From positions 1 to 61,554 of the forward strand of contig JAEWZB010000115.1 of NCBI GenBank assembly GCA_023395515.1: 61,554 nt of DNA. Direction: 5' to 3'. Positions 26,508-35,463 of the stretch are shown here, in pieces; positions within the stretch are counted from its first letter, which is position 1; each line of letters opens with the position of its first letter. The translations under genes and the position numbers were made by a program. The notes beneath the pieces are model-generated. The model was not told where the DNA came from. It searched no databases and saw only the letters and a list, made by a program, of their open reading frames with translations. This stretch comes from Bacillota bacterium. Lineage in GTDB: Bacteria > Bacillota > Syntrophomonadia > Syntrophomonadales > Syntrophomonadaceae.

Positions 26508-26884
26508 AGTTTTATGCCCCTTTCCCTAGCTTCTATTCTAAACTCCTCATGAGCATCTTCTTCACATAGTATACTAATATCTATATCGCCGGAAATTTCC
26601 AGGGCTCTGCTCATAGCCTGCCAATAATTGCCTTGGAATCCTATAACGTACAAATCTATATCTGAACGTTCGCTAAAATTGCCATAAGCTAGAGAGCCAA
26701 ATAAAATAACCGAGGTAGCATGATAATCTTTTTCTAACATTTGGGCAACTTGTTTAGCTATTAGCTCAGCTTGTTGCCGACGAACTTTTATAGCATTTTC
26801 TTGGTCTCTTTCATATTTAGCTAGCTTCTGCTGAAATTCTTTTTTTAATTCCAGAGAAAAAAACTTTTCTTTTATATCACTCAT
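26501..26884 (-). CDS. MNT-type nucleotidyltransferase antitoxin
   Basis: 127 residues with the minimal nucleotidyltransferase signature GSLAYGNFSERSDIDLYV (GSxxxG...DxD). An N-terminal helix rich in K and E precedes it, slightly longer than the shortest MNT proteins. Paired with the overlapping HEPN gene this is an MNT-HEPN toxin-antitoxin module with antitoxin first. Confidence 0.85.
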   Translation of the reverse strand: MSDIKEKFFSLELKKEFQQKLAKYERDQENAIKVRRQQAELIAKQVAQMLEKDYHATSVILFGSLAYGNFSERSDIDLYVIGFQGNYWQAMSRALEISGDIDISILCEEDAHEEFRIEARERGIKLC

Positions 26885-26984
26885 ATTAATATCTCCTAAT
26901 TACTGTAAGCGAATCTTTCATATGCATAAATTATATCTAATTAAAAGAGGCGAGTAAATCATAATATGGAAAATTAAGTAAAAT

Positions 26985-27018
26985 AAAACAAGGGGTGGTT
27001 AAGCCACCTCCTTGTTTT
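26985..27018. terminator. Bidirectional terminator between rubredoxin and MNT genes
   Basis: AAAACAAGG-GGTGG pairs with CCACC-TCCTTGTTTT around TTAAG; A tract on one side and T tract on the other. On the minus strand it ends the rubredoxin transcript. Confidence 0.85.
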
Positions 27019-27048
27019 ACAAACAAGCTATTCATAAATACAAATAAT

Positions 27049-27219
27049 TTAAATCGGATCAAATTCTGATTTGCCTACTCCACAGGTAGGGCAAACCCAA
27101 TCTTCCGGCAAATCGTCAAAAGCAGTACCAGGTGCAATATCACCTTCCGGGTCCCCTTCTTCAGGATCATAAATATAACCACATACCTGACATTCATATT
27201 TAGTATCTGTATCTGCCAT
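27049..27219 (-). CDS. Rubredoxin
   Basis: 56-residue iron protein with one Fe(Cys)4 site: CQVCGYIYDPEEGDPEGD and WVCPTCGVGKSEF. ATG 27219 is chosen because AAAGGGG lies six bases upstream; the frame extends further but without a better start. Divergent from the flavodiiron protein gene, for which rubredoxin is the usual electron donor in O2/NO detoxification. Confidence 0.97.
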   Translation of the reverse strand: MADTDTKYECQVCGYIYDPEEGDPEGDIAPGTAFDDLPEDWVCPTCGVGKSEFDPI

Positions 27220-27312
27220 AGTAATCCCCTTTCCAAACATATTTTTATGCTAATAAATTATCCTTTGGAATTAAGCCTATTCTAACCTATTAATGGTTAA
27301 ATTATCAATGAT

Positions 27313-27341
27313 TTGTATAGGAGCCTTTAGACTAGTATAAT
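27313..27341 (+). promoter_or_regulatory. Sigma-A-type promoter of the flavodiiron gene
   Basis: TTGTAT and TATAAT are spaced by 17 bases, with the consensus -10 about 32 bases before the ATG. A strong vegetative promoter is likely. Confidence 0.8.
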
Positions 27342-27372
27342 AATGGCAATATAGAATAAGGGGGTTTTAATA

Positions 27373-28566
27373 ATGGCATTTAAAATTACCGAAAAAGTTA
27401 GCTGGGTAGGTAAAATAGACTGGGATTTGCAAACTTTTCACGGAGAAGAATATTCTACCCATAAAGGCTCCACTTATAATGCTTATCTTATCCAAGATGA
27501 AAAAAATGTGCTGATAGACACGGTATGGGGACCTTATACCCAAGAGTTCATAGCAGGACTAAAAAAAGTAATCCCCTTAGAAAAAATTGATTATATTGTT
27601 ATGAACCATGCTGAACCAGATCATAGCGGGGCATTAGCCGAGCTGATGAAGCTGATTCCTGATACTCCTATATATTGTACTGCTAATGGAGTCAAATCAC
27701 TGCGGGGCCAATATCATCAAGACTGGGATTTTCGAGTAATTAAAACGGGTGAAAAGCTAAACCTGGGTACCCAAGAATTATTATTCATTGAAGCTCCTAT
27801 GCTGCATTGGCCGGATAGTATGTTTTGTTATCTTGCCGGGGAACAGATTCTTTTTAGCAATGATGCTTTTGGCCAGCATTATGCTTCCGAGCATATGTAT
27901 AATGATTTAGTAAATCAGGCGGAACTACAATATGAATGTATTAAATATTATGCTAATATACTTACTCCCTTCAGCCGTTTAGTAGCTAAAAAGATTCAGG
28001 ATTTTGTGGCCTTAAATCTTCCCGTCAGCTTTATTTGCCCCAGCCATGGGGTAATCTGGCGCGATAACCCTCTGCAAATTGTAGAACAATATAATACCTG
28101 GGCTAATAATTATCAGGAAAACCAGATTACTATCCTTTATGATACTATGTGGGACAGTACTAAAAAAATGGCCCAAGGGATTGCGCGAGGAATTAAGGAG
28201 GCTGATCCTAGTATTACGGTTAAACTTTATCATACTGCCCAAAGGGATAAAAATGATATAATCACCGAAGTTTTTAAGTCCAAAGCGGTTTTTATGGGCT
28301 CGCCCACGGTTAATAAAACTATTCTTTCTTCTATGGCCGGTATCATAGAGGAAATTAAAGGACTTAGCTTTACCAATAAAAAGGCGGCTGCTTTTGGTTC
28401 TTATGGCTGGAGTGGTGAAGCTATAAAAATTATTAGTGCCCGTTTGCAGGAAAGTGGTTTCGAGGTAATCAATCCGGGGGTCAACGGACTATGGAACCCG
28501 GACGATGAAGTAGAACAACGCTGTATGGAACTAGGCCAACAAATGGTGGCGGCGCTGCGAGGCTAA
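27373..28566 (+). CDS. fprA: Flavodiiron protein (FprA, rubredoxin:oxygen/NO reductase)
   Basis: 397 residues: N-terminal metallo-beta-lactamase-like diiron domain (ligand pattern NHAEPDHSG, APMLHWPDSM, SNDAFGQHY, CPSHGVIWR) and a C-terminal flavodoxin domain from about residue 255 (ILYDTMWDSTKKMA). It reduces O2 to water and/or NO to N2O, protecting strict anaerobes. AGGGGG precedes the ATG. Partner rubredoxin is divergent; single-gene transcript closed by a terminator. Confidence 0.96.
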   Translation: MAFKITEKVSWVGKIDWDLQTFHGEEYSTHKGSTYNAYLIQDEKNVLIDTVWGPYTQEFIAGLKKVIPLEKIDYIVMNHAEPDHSGALAELMKLIPDTPIYCTANGVKSLRGQYHQDWDFRVIKTGEKLNLGTQELLFIEAPMLHWPDSMFCYLAGEQILFSNDAFGQHYASEHMYNDLVNQAELQYECIKYYANILTPFSRLVAKKIQDFVALNLPVSFICPSHGVIWRDNPLQIVEQYNTWANNYQENQITILYDTMWDSTKKMAQGIARGIKEADPSITVKLYHTAQRDKNDIITEVFKSKAVFMGSPTVNKTILSSMAGIIEEIKGLSFTNKKAAAFGSYGWSGEAIKIISARLQESGFEVINPGVNGLWNPDDEVEQRCMELGQQMVAALRG

Positions 28567-28582
28567 TTATTTTATCAAAGCC

Positions 28583-28625
28583 AGGCTATTCTTAAGCTGA
28601 ATTTCAGACCTAAGAATAGCCTTTT
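28583..28625 (+). terminator. Terminator after fprA
   Basis: GGCTATTCTTA pairs with TAAGAATAGCC, an 11-base-pair perfect stem, followed by TTTTC. Confidence 0.85.
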
Positions 28626-28655
28626 CATTATCCTGATAGGAAGTGAGGAAAACTG

Positions 28656-29045
28656 ATGTTATATGAATATACACTTAGAACAGATCGGGAAAACTTACAT
28701 AATATTACTGCCAGCGTACAAGAAGCCGTGGCTAAAAGTAAGGTGCAAAATGGAATGTGTATAGTTTTTTGTCCCCACACCACAGCCGCCATTACTATTA
28801 ATGAAAATGCTGATCCAGATGTTATTACTGATATACTCCTGGGCTTAAATAAAGCCTTTCCAGATAGTAAAGAATTTCGCCATGGGGAAGGAAATTCTGC
28901 CGCTCATTTAAAATCGAGCTGTATTGGGGCTAGTCAGACTATTCTTATTAAAGATGGCCAATTATTATTAGGTACTTGGCAAGGTATATTCTTTTGTGAA
29001 TTTGATGGCCCCCGGCAGCGTAGATTTTATGTACAGGTAAAGTAG
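28656..29045 (+). CDS. YjbQ/UPF0047 family protein
   Basis: 129 residues. Typical motifs CPHTTAAITINENADP, FRHGEGNSAAHLKSS and GTWQGIFFCEFDGPR. E. coli YjbQ has weak thiamin phosphate synthase activity and databases often call it secondary thiamine-phosphate synthase; true role unclear. A thiamine-regulated importer lies far downstream in this window but is not linked. Single gene between two terminators. Confidence 0.92.
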   Translation: MLYEYTLRTDRENLHNITASVQEAVAKSKVQNGMCIVFCPHTTAAITINENADPDVITDILLGLNKAFPDSKEFRHGEGNSAAHLKSSCIGASQTILIKDGQLLLGTWQGIFFCEFDGPRQRRFYVQVK

Positions 29046-29133
29046 GCAGATTAAATTTAAGAGATGATATTAAGACCCAGCGACCCTGGTGTGGTTATGG
29101 TTAGATAAATGTAATATAGGCTGGAAACAGCGG

Positions 29134-29166
29134 AAAACCCCCTATGCCAGGGGTTTTCTTTTTTTC
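29134..29166 (+). terminator. Terminator after yjbQ-type gene
   Basis: AAAACCCC-CTATGCCA-GGGGTTTT then C and seven T residues. Confidence 0.88.
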
Positions 29167-29263
29167 TGCATAAAGTGGAAAAGCCTTAAATATCTTTATA
29201 ACAGTTGTAATTCAATGCTTAATTCATGCCTCATTAAAAAACGCATTATTAAAGGAGAACCAT

Positions 29264-29875
29264 ATGAATGTTAAGTCTAGAATTAAACAGCATTTAAAGG
29301 AGAATACCTGGCATTATATATTGCTGGTACTAATTTTTATATTAGGCATGTTTTTAGGCTATCAAAAAGTTTACAGCTTAGAAGGAGAAGTCAGGCAACA
29401 TCTTTTAGCCCTAATTAATAATTATTTGCTGGGAGGTTATAAGGGGGAGCTTTCAGGCAGTCACATTTTCATAAGTGCCTATATTCAGCAGTTAAAATCT
29501 ATCGCTTTAATCTGGTTTTTAGGTTTAACCGTAATCGGCATTCCTTTAATTCTGGGAGTAGTATTAGTCCGGGGTTTTTCTTTAGGCTTTACGGTAGGAT
29601 TTCTCGTTCAAGAAAAGGCTGGTGCAGGTGTAATAATAAGTATTTTATCCATCTTACCGCAAAACCTGGTTTATTTTCCTTTAATTATTGCCTGGGCTCT
29701 TATAGCTATTAATTTTTCGGTTTATATAGTCAAAGGCCGCGATAGGGGGGGATTGCCTTTAGCAAAAGGACTCATAAGATATTTTTGGTTTTTGATGGTA
29801 TTTGTTCTGGTGGTTATGGTGGGGGTGTTAATTGAAGCTTATTTAGCCCCCTGGTTGTTAGGGTTGTTTTTATAA
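29264..29875 (+). CDS. spoIIM: Stage II sporulation protein M
   Basis: 203-residue membrane protein with about five hydrophobic segments. SpoIIM with SpoIID and SpoIIP dissolves septal peptidoglycan during engulfment. Family features: N-terminal membrane anchor followed by extracytoplasmic helix, and the PLILGVVLVRGFSLGFTVGF stretch. ATG after AAAGGAGAA. Followed by YqzK-like and xerD genes, the same order as in Bacillus-like genomes. Confidence 0.93.
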   Translation: MNVKSRIKQHLKENTWHYILLVLIFILGMFLGYQKVYSLEGEVRQHLLALINNYLLGGYKGELSGSHIFISAYIQQLKSIALIWFLGLTVIGIPLILGVVLVRGFSLGFTVGFLVQEKAGAGVIISILSILPQNLVYFPLIIAWALIAINFSVYIVKGRDRGGLPLAKGLIRYFWFLMVFVLVVMVGVLIEAYLAPWLLGLFL

Positions 29876-29894
29876 TTGTTTAGGAGGTGTAATT

Positions 29895-30155
29895 ATGATT
29901 ATTATTATCAATAACTGGAAAAAGAAGTTTTTTAGTTTTCTTACGGCATTAGTATTAATAATAGCCTTTGCCGTAGCCATTCCTTTGGTAGCCGGATCAC
30001 TTTATGATAGAATACCGGTTTTAAGTACTTGGTTTGAGGAGGAGCATCCTACCGGAAATCCTATGCGGGTAGATTCTAAAGAAAAAAATACTAAGTTTGA
30101 TGAAATAGTAGACTATGTAGTTTTCCACCTGCAAGACTTTTATTATCAAGATTAA
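29895..30155 (+). CDS. Small membrane-anchored protein, YqzK/DUF4227-like
   Basis: 86 residues: charged N-terminus (NNWKKKFFSF), one membrane helix (LTALVLIIAFAVAIPLVAG), short extracytoplasmic domain ending VVFHLQDFYYQD. In Bacillus, yqzK (DUF4227) is located just before xerD; size, topology, position and the hydrophobic tail pattern match, so I call it by analogy. Function unknown. AGGAGGTG precedes the ATG. Confidence 0.6.
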   Translation: MIIIINNWKKKFFSFLTALVLIIAFAVAIPLVAGSLYDRIPVLSTWFEEEHPTGNPMRVDSKEKNTKFDEIVDYVVFHLQDFYYQD

Positions 30156-30218
30156 AAGCAGGAAATAACGGTTAGTTTGTCTAAAGTAGTAAGAAAACTG
30201 CGAGAGGAAGGCAATTTT

Positions 30219-31109
30219 ATGGAAGTCTATATTTCTGCCTTCATAGATTATTTAGCTTATGAAAAAGGTTTAGCGATCAATACCCGGCTTGCTTATCAAA
30301 GGGATTTAATAAAATTTGGGGAATATCTTAAACAAAATAACCAGGTAAGCCAGCCTGCAGATATCTCGAAAAATGAGATTATTGGATTTCTGGGCTGGCA
30401 ATTAGATAATGGGGTTTCCTATGCTACTACTGCCCGGACTTTATCCAGCCTAAAAAGCTTTTATAAGTTTTTAATTCTCGAGAATATAGTTAAGATTAGT
30501 CCGGCCACGGATATAGAAACTCCCCGTATTAAACGTAAACTTCCCCAAGTATTGACTATAGAAGAAGTAGACAAGCTTTTTAACCAGCCTAATCTTATAA
30601 AACCATTAGGGATTAGGGACCGGGCCATGTTAGAGCTGATGTATGGAACGGGGGTTAGAGTCTCCGAACTATTATCGTTAAAATTAGAAGATTTAAATAC
30701 GACGGCGGGATTTTTGCGCTGTTTAGGTAAAGGCAGAAAGGAACGGATTATTCCGGTTAACCAAACTTCGATTGACTGGATTAACCGTTATATTACCCAT
30801 TCCAGAAGTTTTTTAGTGAAAAGCTCATTAGAGCGAACCCTTTTTGTTAATGCTAATGGTAGACCTATGACCAGGCAGGGCTTTTTTAAAATATTAGCTG
30901 GGTATGCTGATAAAGCGACCATAAACAAAGAAGTTACTCCTCATACCCTAAGACATTCTTTTGCTACCCATATATTAGAGAATGGAGCTGATCTTAGAGC
31001 CGTACAAGAAATGTTAGGTCATGCAGATATTTCAACTACTCAGATTTATACTCATCTGACTAAAGCCAGGTTAAGAGAAGTATATCAGCAGTTTCACCCT
31101 CGGGCTTAA
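30219..31109 (+). CDS. xerD: Tyrosine recombinase XerD
   Basis: 296-residue chromosome-dimer resolvase. N-terminal SAM-like core-binding domain, C-terminal catalytic domain with the R-K-H-R-H-Y set: GTGVRVSELL, GKGRKERIIP, HTLRHSFATH, LGHADISTTQIYTHL. ATG 30219 is preferred: GAGAGGAAGG lies upstream and the resulting length fits XerD; the frame extends 14 residues further. Near spoIIM/deoB as in Bacillus, arguing for a housekeeping XerD rather than an integrase. Confidence 0.95.
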   Translation: MEVYISAFIDYLAYEKGLAINTRLAYQRDLIKFGEYLKQNNQVSQPADISKNEIIGFLGWQLDNGVSYATTARTLSSLKSFYKFLILENIVKISPATDIETPRIKRKLPQVLTIEEVDKLFNQPNLIKPLGIRDRAMLELMYGTGVRVSELLSLKLEDLNTTAGFLRCLGKGRKERIIPVNQTSIDWINRYITHSRSFLVKSSLERTLFVNANGRPMTRQGFFKILAGYADKATINKEVTPHTLRHSFATHILENGADLRAVQEMLGHADISTTQIYTHLTKARLREVYQQFHPRA

Positions 31110-31139
31110 AGGATTTAAAAATGATGGGAGGCTTATAGC

Positions 31140-32312
31140 TTGCAACGCAGAGTAATTATTATAATTTTAGATAGTATAGGAATTGGTGAATTACCTGACA
31201 GTCATTTATTTGGTGATGAGGGTTCTAATACCCTGAAAAATACCGCCTTAGCTGTAGGCGGTTTAAATATTCCTAATTTGCAGAAACTGGGGTTAGGTAA
31301 TATCGAGACTATAAAAGGGGCCGACCCCCTAGCTAATCCTATCGGTAATTTTGGCAAAATGAGTGAAAGGTCCATGGGTAAGGATACTACTACCGGTCAT
31401 TGGGAAATGGTAGGACTTATACTTGAAAAAGCATTTCCTACTTATCCGGCCGGTTTTCCCCTTGATTTAATCCGTGAATATGAAAAACTGATTGGCCGCC
31501 AAGTATTAGGAAATAAGGTGGCATCAGGCACTGAAATAATAAAAGAGTTAGGTGCAGAACATCTGCAAACTGGATTTCCTATCGTATATACTTCGGCTGA
31601 TAGTGTCTTTCAAATAGCTGCCCATGAGGAAGTAATTCCTTTAGCCGAACTATATGAAATGTGTGAAAAGGCCAGGTATTTGCTAACCGGCGAGCATGAG
31701 GTAGGCCGGGTTATAGCTCGACCTTTTATTGGCAGTGAGGGTAATTTTAAAAGAACAGCTAACCGTCATGACTATTCTATTAAGCCGGGTAAGAATATTT
31801 TAGACTTCTTATTAGAAGCGGGGCATGAGGTTATCGGGGTAGGTAAAATTAAGGATATATACGCCGGTCAAGGAATAAGCAAGTCCTATGGCACTAAAAA
31901 TAATTTAGATGGTATTTTGCAAATTATTGAAATACAAAAGCGGAATTTCAGCGGATTGCTTTTTGCTAATTTAGTTGATTTTGATATGTTATATGGGCAC
32001 CGTAATGACCCGCAGGGGTATGCGGGGGCTATAGAAGAATTTGATAGCTGGTTACCTGAGATTATGGCCAATTTGAAAGATGATGATATGTTAATAATTA
32101 CGGCTGACCACGGTTGTGACCCTACTACAGAAAGTACTGACCATTCCCGGGAATATGTACCGCTTTTAGTCTACGGCCCTAAATTAAAAAGCAATGTTAA
32201 TCTGGGGATTAGGGAAACCTTTGCCGATGTGGGTCAATCCGTAGCCGATTATTTGGGAGCAGCAGTGACAGCGGATTTAGCAGGAGTCAGTTTTTATAAC
32301 CAGATAAAATAA
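31140..32312 (+). CDS. deoB: Phosphopentomutase
   Basis: 390 residues, interconverts (deoxy)ribose 1- and 5-phosphate; alkaline-phosphatase superfamily with two Mn ions. Metal and nucleophile motifs: LDSIGIGELPD, the phosphothreonine region GKDTTTGHWEM, and ITADHGCDPTTESTDHSRE. TTG start after GGGAGGC. Followed by pdp, so nucleoside catabolism runs as a unit, with the BMP-type importer upstream possibly supplying substrate. Confidence 0.97.
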   Translation: MQRRVIIIILDSIGIGELPDSHLFGDEGSNTLKNTALAVGGLNIPNLQKLGLGNIETIKGADPLANPIGNFGKMSERSMGKDTTTGHWEMVGLILEKAFPTYPAGFPLDLIREYEKLIGRQVLGNKVASGTEIIKELGAEHLQTGFPIVYTSADSVFQIAAHEEVIPLAELYEMCEKARYLLTGEHEVGRVIARPFIGSEGNFKRTANRHDYSIKPGKNILDFLLEAGHEVIGVGKIKDIYAGQGISKSYGTKNNLDGILQIIEIQKRNFSGLLFANLVDFDMLYGHRNDPQGYAGAIEEFDSWLPEIMANLKDDDMLIITADHGCDPTTESTDHSREYVPLLVYGPKLKSNVNLGIRETFADVGQSVADYLGAAVTADLAGVSFYNQIK

Positions 32313-32354
32313 AGAGCAGTACCCTATTTCACGCCCCAAGGAGTTGAAGATTAT

Positions 32355-33656
32355 ATGCGCATGATTGATATTATTCAAAAGAAGAAAGCGGGTTACCCGC
32401 TTTCTCCTTCAGAAATAGAATTTGCTGTACATGGTTATACCAGAGATGAAATACCTGATTACCAGATGGCTGCCTTTTTAATGGCAGTCTATTTTCAGGG
32501 AATGAATAAAGAAGAAACGGCTGACTTAACTATGGCCATGGTCAATTCAGGAGACATTATTGATTTATCCCCTATAAAAGGTATAAAAGTTGATAAGCAT
32601 TCTACCGGTGGTGTAGGTGATAAGATAAGCTTAATTGTAGTGCCATTGGCAGCCGCAGCAGGAATTCCTGTGGCTAAGATGAGCGGACGGGGTTTAGGCC
32701 ATACCGGAGGAACCATTGATAAGTTAGAGGCTATACCAGGTTTTAGAACCTCATTAACTAGCAATGAATTTATATATAATGTCAATACATACCAGATGGC
32801 TATTGCCGGTCAAACAGCTAATTTAGCTCCGGCGGACAAGAAATTATACGCCCTAAGAGATGTTACCGCTACAGTAGATAGCATTCCTCTCATTGCCAGC
32901 TCTATTATGAGCAAAAAAATAGCCTCGGGAGCAGAGGCCATTGTATTAGACGTAAAAGTGGGCTCCGGGGCCTTTATGAAATCACTGGCCGAGGCTAAAG
33001 AATTAGCTCAAACTATGGTAGATATAGGCAAATCTTTAAACCGGCAGACTATAGCGGTAATAACTAATATGAATCAACCTCTGGGCCATGAAGTAGGTAA
33101 TGCTAATGAAATAAAGGAAGCTATAGAAGTGCTGAAAAACCAAGGCTCTGAGGATGAGACCGAAGTAGCCTTAACCATAGCTGCCTATATGGCTGTATTA
33201 GGCGGAGTTTTTGATGATTTCAACCTGGCCTATAAGAGTTTAGCGGAATTATTAGCCAGCGGCCAAGCTATTAATAAATTTAAAGAATTGATTCAGATAC
33301 AAGGCGGAGATATAGAAGTAATAGATAATTTAGACAAACTGCCTCAAGCTAAGTATCACCGGGAAATAAAAGCCCCCCGCGCCGGATTTGTCCAAGCTAT
33401 TAATGCCCAAGAAATAGGGGTAACTGCCATGTTATTAGGAGCAGGACGGAAAACTAAAGAAGATGATATAGATTTTGCTGCGGGAGTAACGATTATTAAA
33501 AAGGTAGGGGCTAAGGTTAACCGGGGAGAAACTCTTTGCATCCTGCACACTAATTTGGATAATCATTTACCTGCCCAAGAGACTGCCCAAAAAGCATTTA
33601 GCATAGATGATACCAAACCTGCCTCCCAACCCTACATATATGAAATTATTTTATAA
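32355..33656 (+). CDS. pdp: Pyrimidine-nucleoside phosphorylase
   Basis: 433 residues (same length as Bacillus Pdp). Phosphorolysis of uridine/thymidine to base plus ribose 1-phosphate. Signature KHSTGGVGDKISL, SGRGLGHTGGTIDKLE, DVKVGSGAFMK. Pairs with deoB upstream: pdp yields the pentose 1-phosphate that DeoB converts. Confidence 0.96.
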   Translation: MRMIDIIQKKKAGYPLSPSEIEFAVHGYTRDEIPDYQMAAFLMAVYFQGMNKEETADLTMAMVNSGDIIDLSPIKGIKVDKHSTGGVGDKISLIVVPLAAAAGIPVAKMSGRGLGHTGGTIDKLEAIPGFRTSLTSNEFIYNVNTYQMAIAGQTANLAPADKKLYALRDVTATVDSIPLIASSIMSKKIASGAEAIVLDVKVGSGAFMKSLAEAKELAQTMVDIGKSLNRQTIAVITNMNQPLGHEVGNANEIKEAIEVLKNQGSEDETEVALTIAAYMAVLGGVFDDFNLAYKSLAELLASGQAINKFKELIQIQGGDIEVIDNLDKLPQAKYHREIKAPRAGFVQAINAQEIGVTAMLLGAGRKTKEDDIDFAAGVTIIKKVGAKVNRGETLCILHTNLDNHLPAQETAQKAFSIDDTKPASQPYIYEIIL

Positions 33657-33707
33657 GAGGTTTTATTATTATATATGGTCTTTACCAAGCAAAAGGAGTG
33701 GTAGTAA

Positions 33708-34814
33708 ATGAATTGGCAATGGTTGATACCTACTAAAGTGTTTTACGGGGAAGATGTGCTGATAAGTAATGCCGATAGTTTTAAAGGCTTAGGCACTAAA
33801 GCTTTGATTGTGACGGGACAAGGCGGTTCCCCCAAAAGAAACGGGTCCCTGGACGATGTGATACAGGCTTTGGCAAAGGTGGGAATCAAATGGGAGCTGT
33901 TTGCTAAGGTAGAAGCTAATCCTTCGGTAGAAACTGTGCGTAAGGGTGCGGAATGGGCTAAGGATAAGGGAGCCGATTTTATTATTGGTATTGGAGGAGG
34001 TTCACCCCTGGATGCGGCTAAAGCCATTGCGGTTTTAGCTGTTAATGATATTAATGATGAGGATTTATTCGATATAAAATTTGAAGAAGTTCTCCCTATT
34101 GTAGCTATACCAACTACAGCCGGAACCGGTTCGGAAGTAACGCCCTATAGTATCATAACTTATCCTGCCATCCAAAGTAAAAAGAGCATTTTTTCGAGCC
34201 GGATATTTCCCCGTTTAGCATTCCTGGACCCTAAATATACTTTGGAGCTGCCTAGGGAGATCACTGTTGATACCGGAGTAGATGCTTATTCCCATGTAGT
34301 GGAAGGCTATCTAAGTTCCAAATACAGCCTGTTAAGTGATGCTCTGGCCCGGGAAGCCTTAGTTATTTTAGGAGCAGAGTTAAGATTTCTGGCCACCGAC
34401 CAAGCTTTAACTTATGCCAACCGCAATAACCTGCTCTATGGCTCCATGTTGGCAGGGATGGTTATTAGTCATACCGGCACTTCCATACCTCATGCTATGG
34501 GCTATTCTTTAACTTATTTTAAGGATATCCCCCATGGGAGAGCTAATGGAATGTTAATGCCCGAATATATAAATTTTACCTTAAATAATAGTGACAGCTT
34601 CCGCACTAAGGAAGTTCTTACTTATTCCGGGTTTAAAGATTTAGACGATTTTACCGCCGTAATGCGAAAACTATCGGGATTTGTTCCTGAATTGCATGCT
34701 GCAGAAATCGAGGAATATATAAATCTAGCCCATGGGGCTAAAAACATACAAAATAACTTAGTTAAACCGAAGCGGGAAGACTTGAAGGATATATTAATAA
34801 ACTCAATGAAATAG
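33708..34814 (+). CDS. Iron-dependent alcohol dehydrogenase
   Basis: 368-residue group III dehydrogenase. NAD-binding GGGSPLDAAKA and AGTGSEVTP, and iron ligands D/H/H/H with AHYSHVVEG-type (seen as AYSHVVEGYLSS), SHTGTSIPHAMGYSLT and IPHGRANGMLM. Substrate not predictable: butanol-, propanediol- or lactaldehyde-type. Ends in a strong terminator. Confidence 0.94.
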   Translation: MNWQWLIPTKVFYGEDVLISNADSFKGLGTKALIVTGQGGSPKRNGSLDDVIQALAKVGIKWELFAKVEANPSVETVRKGAEWAKDKGADFIIGIGGGSPLDAAKAIAVLAVNDINDEDLFDIKFEEVLPIVAIPTTAGTGSEVTPYSIITYPAIQSKKSIFSSRIFPRLAFLDPKYTLELPREITVDTGVDAYSHVVEGYLSSKYSLLSDALAREALVILGAELRFLATDQALTYANRNNLLYGSMLAGMVISHTGTSIPHAMGYSLTYFKDIPHGRANGMLMPEYINFTLNNSDSFRTKEVLTYSGFKDLDDFTAVMRKLSGFVPELHAAEIEEYINLAHGAKNIQNNLVKPKREDLKDILINSMK

Positions 34815-34828
34815 GGAAACATCATTCC

Positions 34829-34859
34829 AAAACTCTTCATTTATTGAAGAGTTTTTTTT
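34829..34859 (+). terminator. Terminator after alcohol dehydrogenase gene
   Basis: AAACTCTTCA-TTTAT-TGAAGAGTTT followed by a T run. Confidence 0.9.
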
Positions 34860-34940
34860 GTATTAAAAACTAACCAAAACAGATAGTTTTGCATATGGTA
34901 AAAAGTAAGAATAATTAATGATTAGGAAGGGTGGAATTTC

Positions 34941-35273
34941 ATGGCAAGTTTTACTACCGGGCCCATAAGCAGCAGCAGTGAAATTGATAATATACGGATA
35001 GAAATTTTAAATAATACTGCTAGTCGCAAATCATCTACAGTCAGGCTTTATGATTTATCTTTTACTCCCAAAAGAAGAATCGTAAATCAAAACGTATCAT
35101 TAGCCGCATATGCAACTGCTACTATTGATGTACCTGCTACGACTATACAGCGCTGGGAGGTACAGGTTACAGCACCTAGTACCAGTGTAAGGTTATGGGC
35201 CGGAGGCCGCAGCGGAGGGCGCAACCTTCCCGGCAATACCATAATAAACTCGGAGTGGATTCAATATGCTTAA
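34941..35273 (+). CDS. Small beta-rich protein of unknown function
   Basis: 110 residues, not recognised. No signal peptide or membrane segment; rich in Ser, Thr, Arg and in alternating polar/hydrophobic strands (ATATIDVPATTIQRWEVQV, TSVRLWAGGRSGGR), fitting an immunoglobulin-like or jelly-roll fold. AGGAAGGG precedes the ATG, so it is probably expressed. Just upstream of dacF and the spoIIA operon; a spore-coat or surface role is possible but unsupported. Confidence 0.65.
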   Translation: MASFTTGPISSSSEIDNIRIEILNNTASRKSSTVRLYDLSFTPKRRIVNQNVSLAAYATATIDVPATTIQRWEVQVTAPSTSVRLWAGGRSGGRNLPGNTIINSEWIQYA

Positions 35274-35280
35274 AATAGTT

Positions 35281-35376
35281 GAGGTGAGGAGTGAGGCAAA
35301 AAAGGAAAGATGAGTCCCCCTAACTTCTGGCTCCTCACTTCTCACTCCTCACTTCTCATCTTTTACCCCTCATTTC
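35281..35376 (+). repeat. Tandem and inverted GTGAGGAGTGAGG-type repeat
   Basis: Two exact tandem copies of CTCCTCACTTCTCA (35331-35358), with the reverse-complement-related GTGAGGAGTGAGG to the left (35284-35296), so the block can fold. Low complexity, no coding potential. Related G-rich strings follow the stops at 20363, 45840 and 60150. Confidence 0.7.
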
Positions 35377-35463
35377 TCGCGATAAAAAAATTAAAGGTGC
35401 ATAATAGCCTGTATTACGCAATATAATCTAGCGAGATATATTTTAGGGGAGGTGTGCCTTTTT

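Noticed and set aside
29046..29263. Short frame at 29089-29274 before spoIIM
   Set aside because: It runs through an intrinsic terminator (AAAACCCC..GGGGTTTT) and overlaps the spoIIM ribosome site; no sign of coding.
30219..31109. Tyrosine recombinase as integrase of a mobile element
   Set aside because: Flanked by spoIIM/YqzK-like and deoB/pdp in a typical Firmicute order and of XerD length; no attachment repeats or phage genes adjoin it.
35274..35463. CRISPR-like tandem repeat
   Set aside because: The 14-base copies are directly adjacent without spacers and there are no cas genes in the window.
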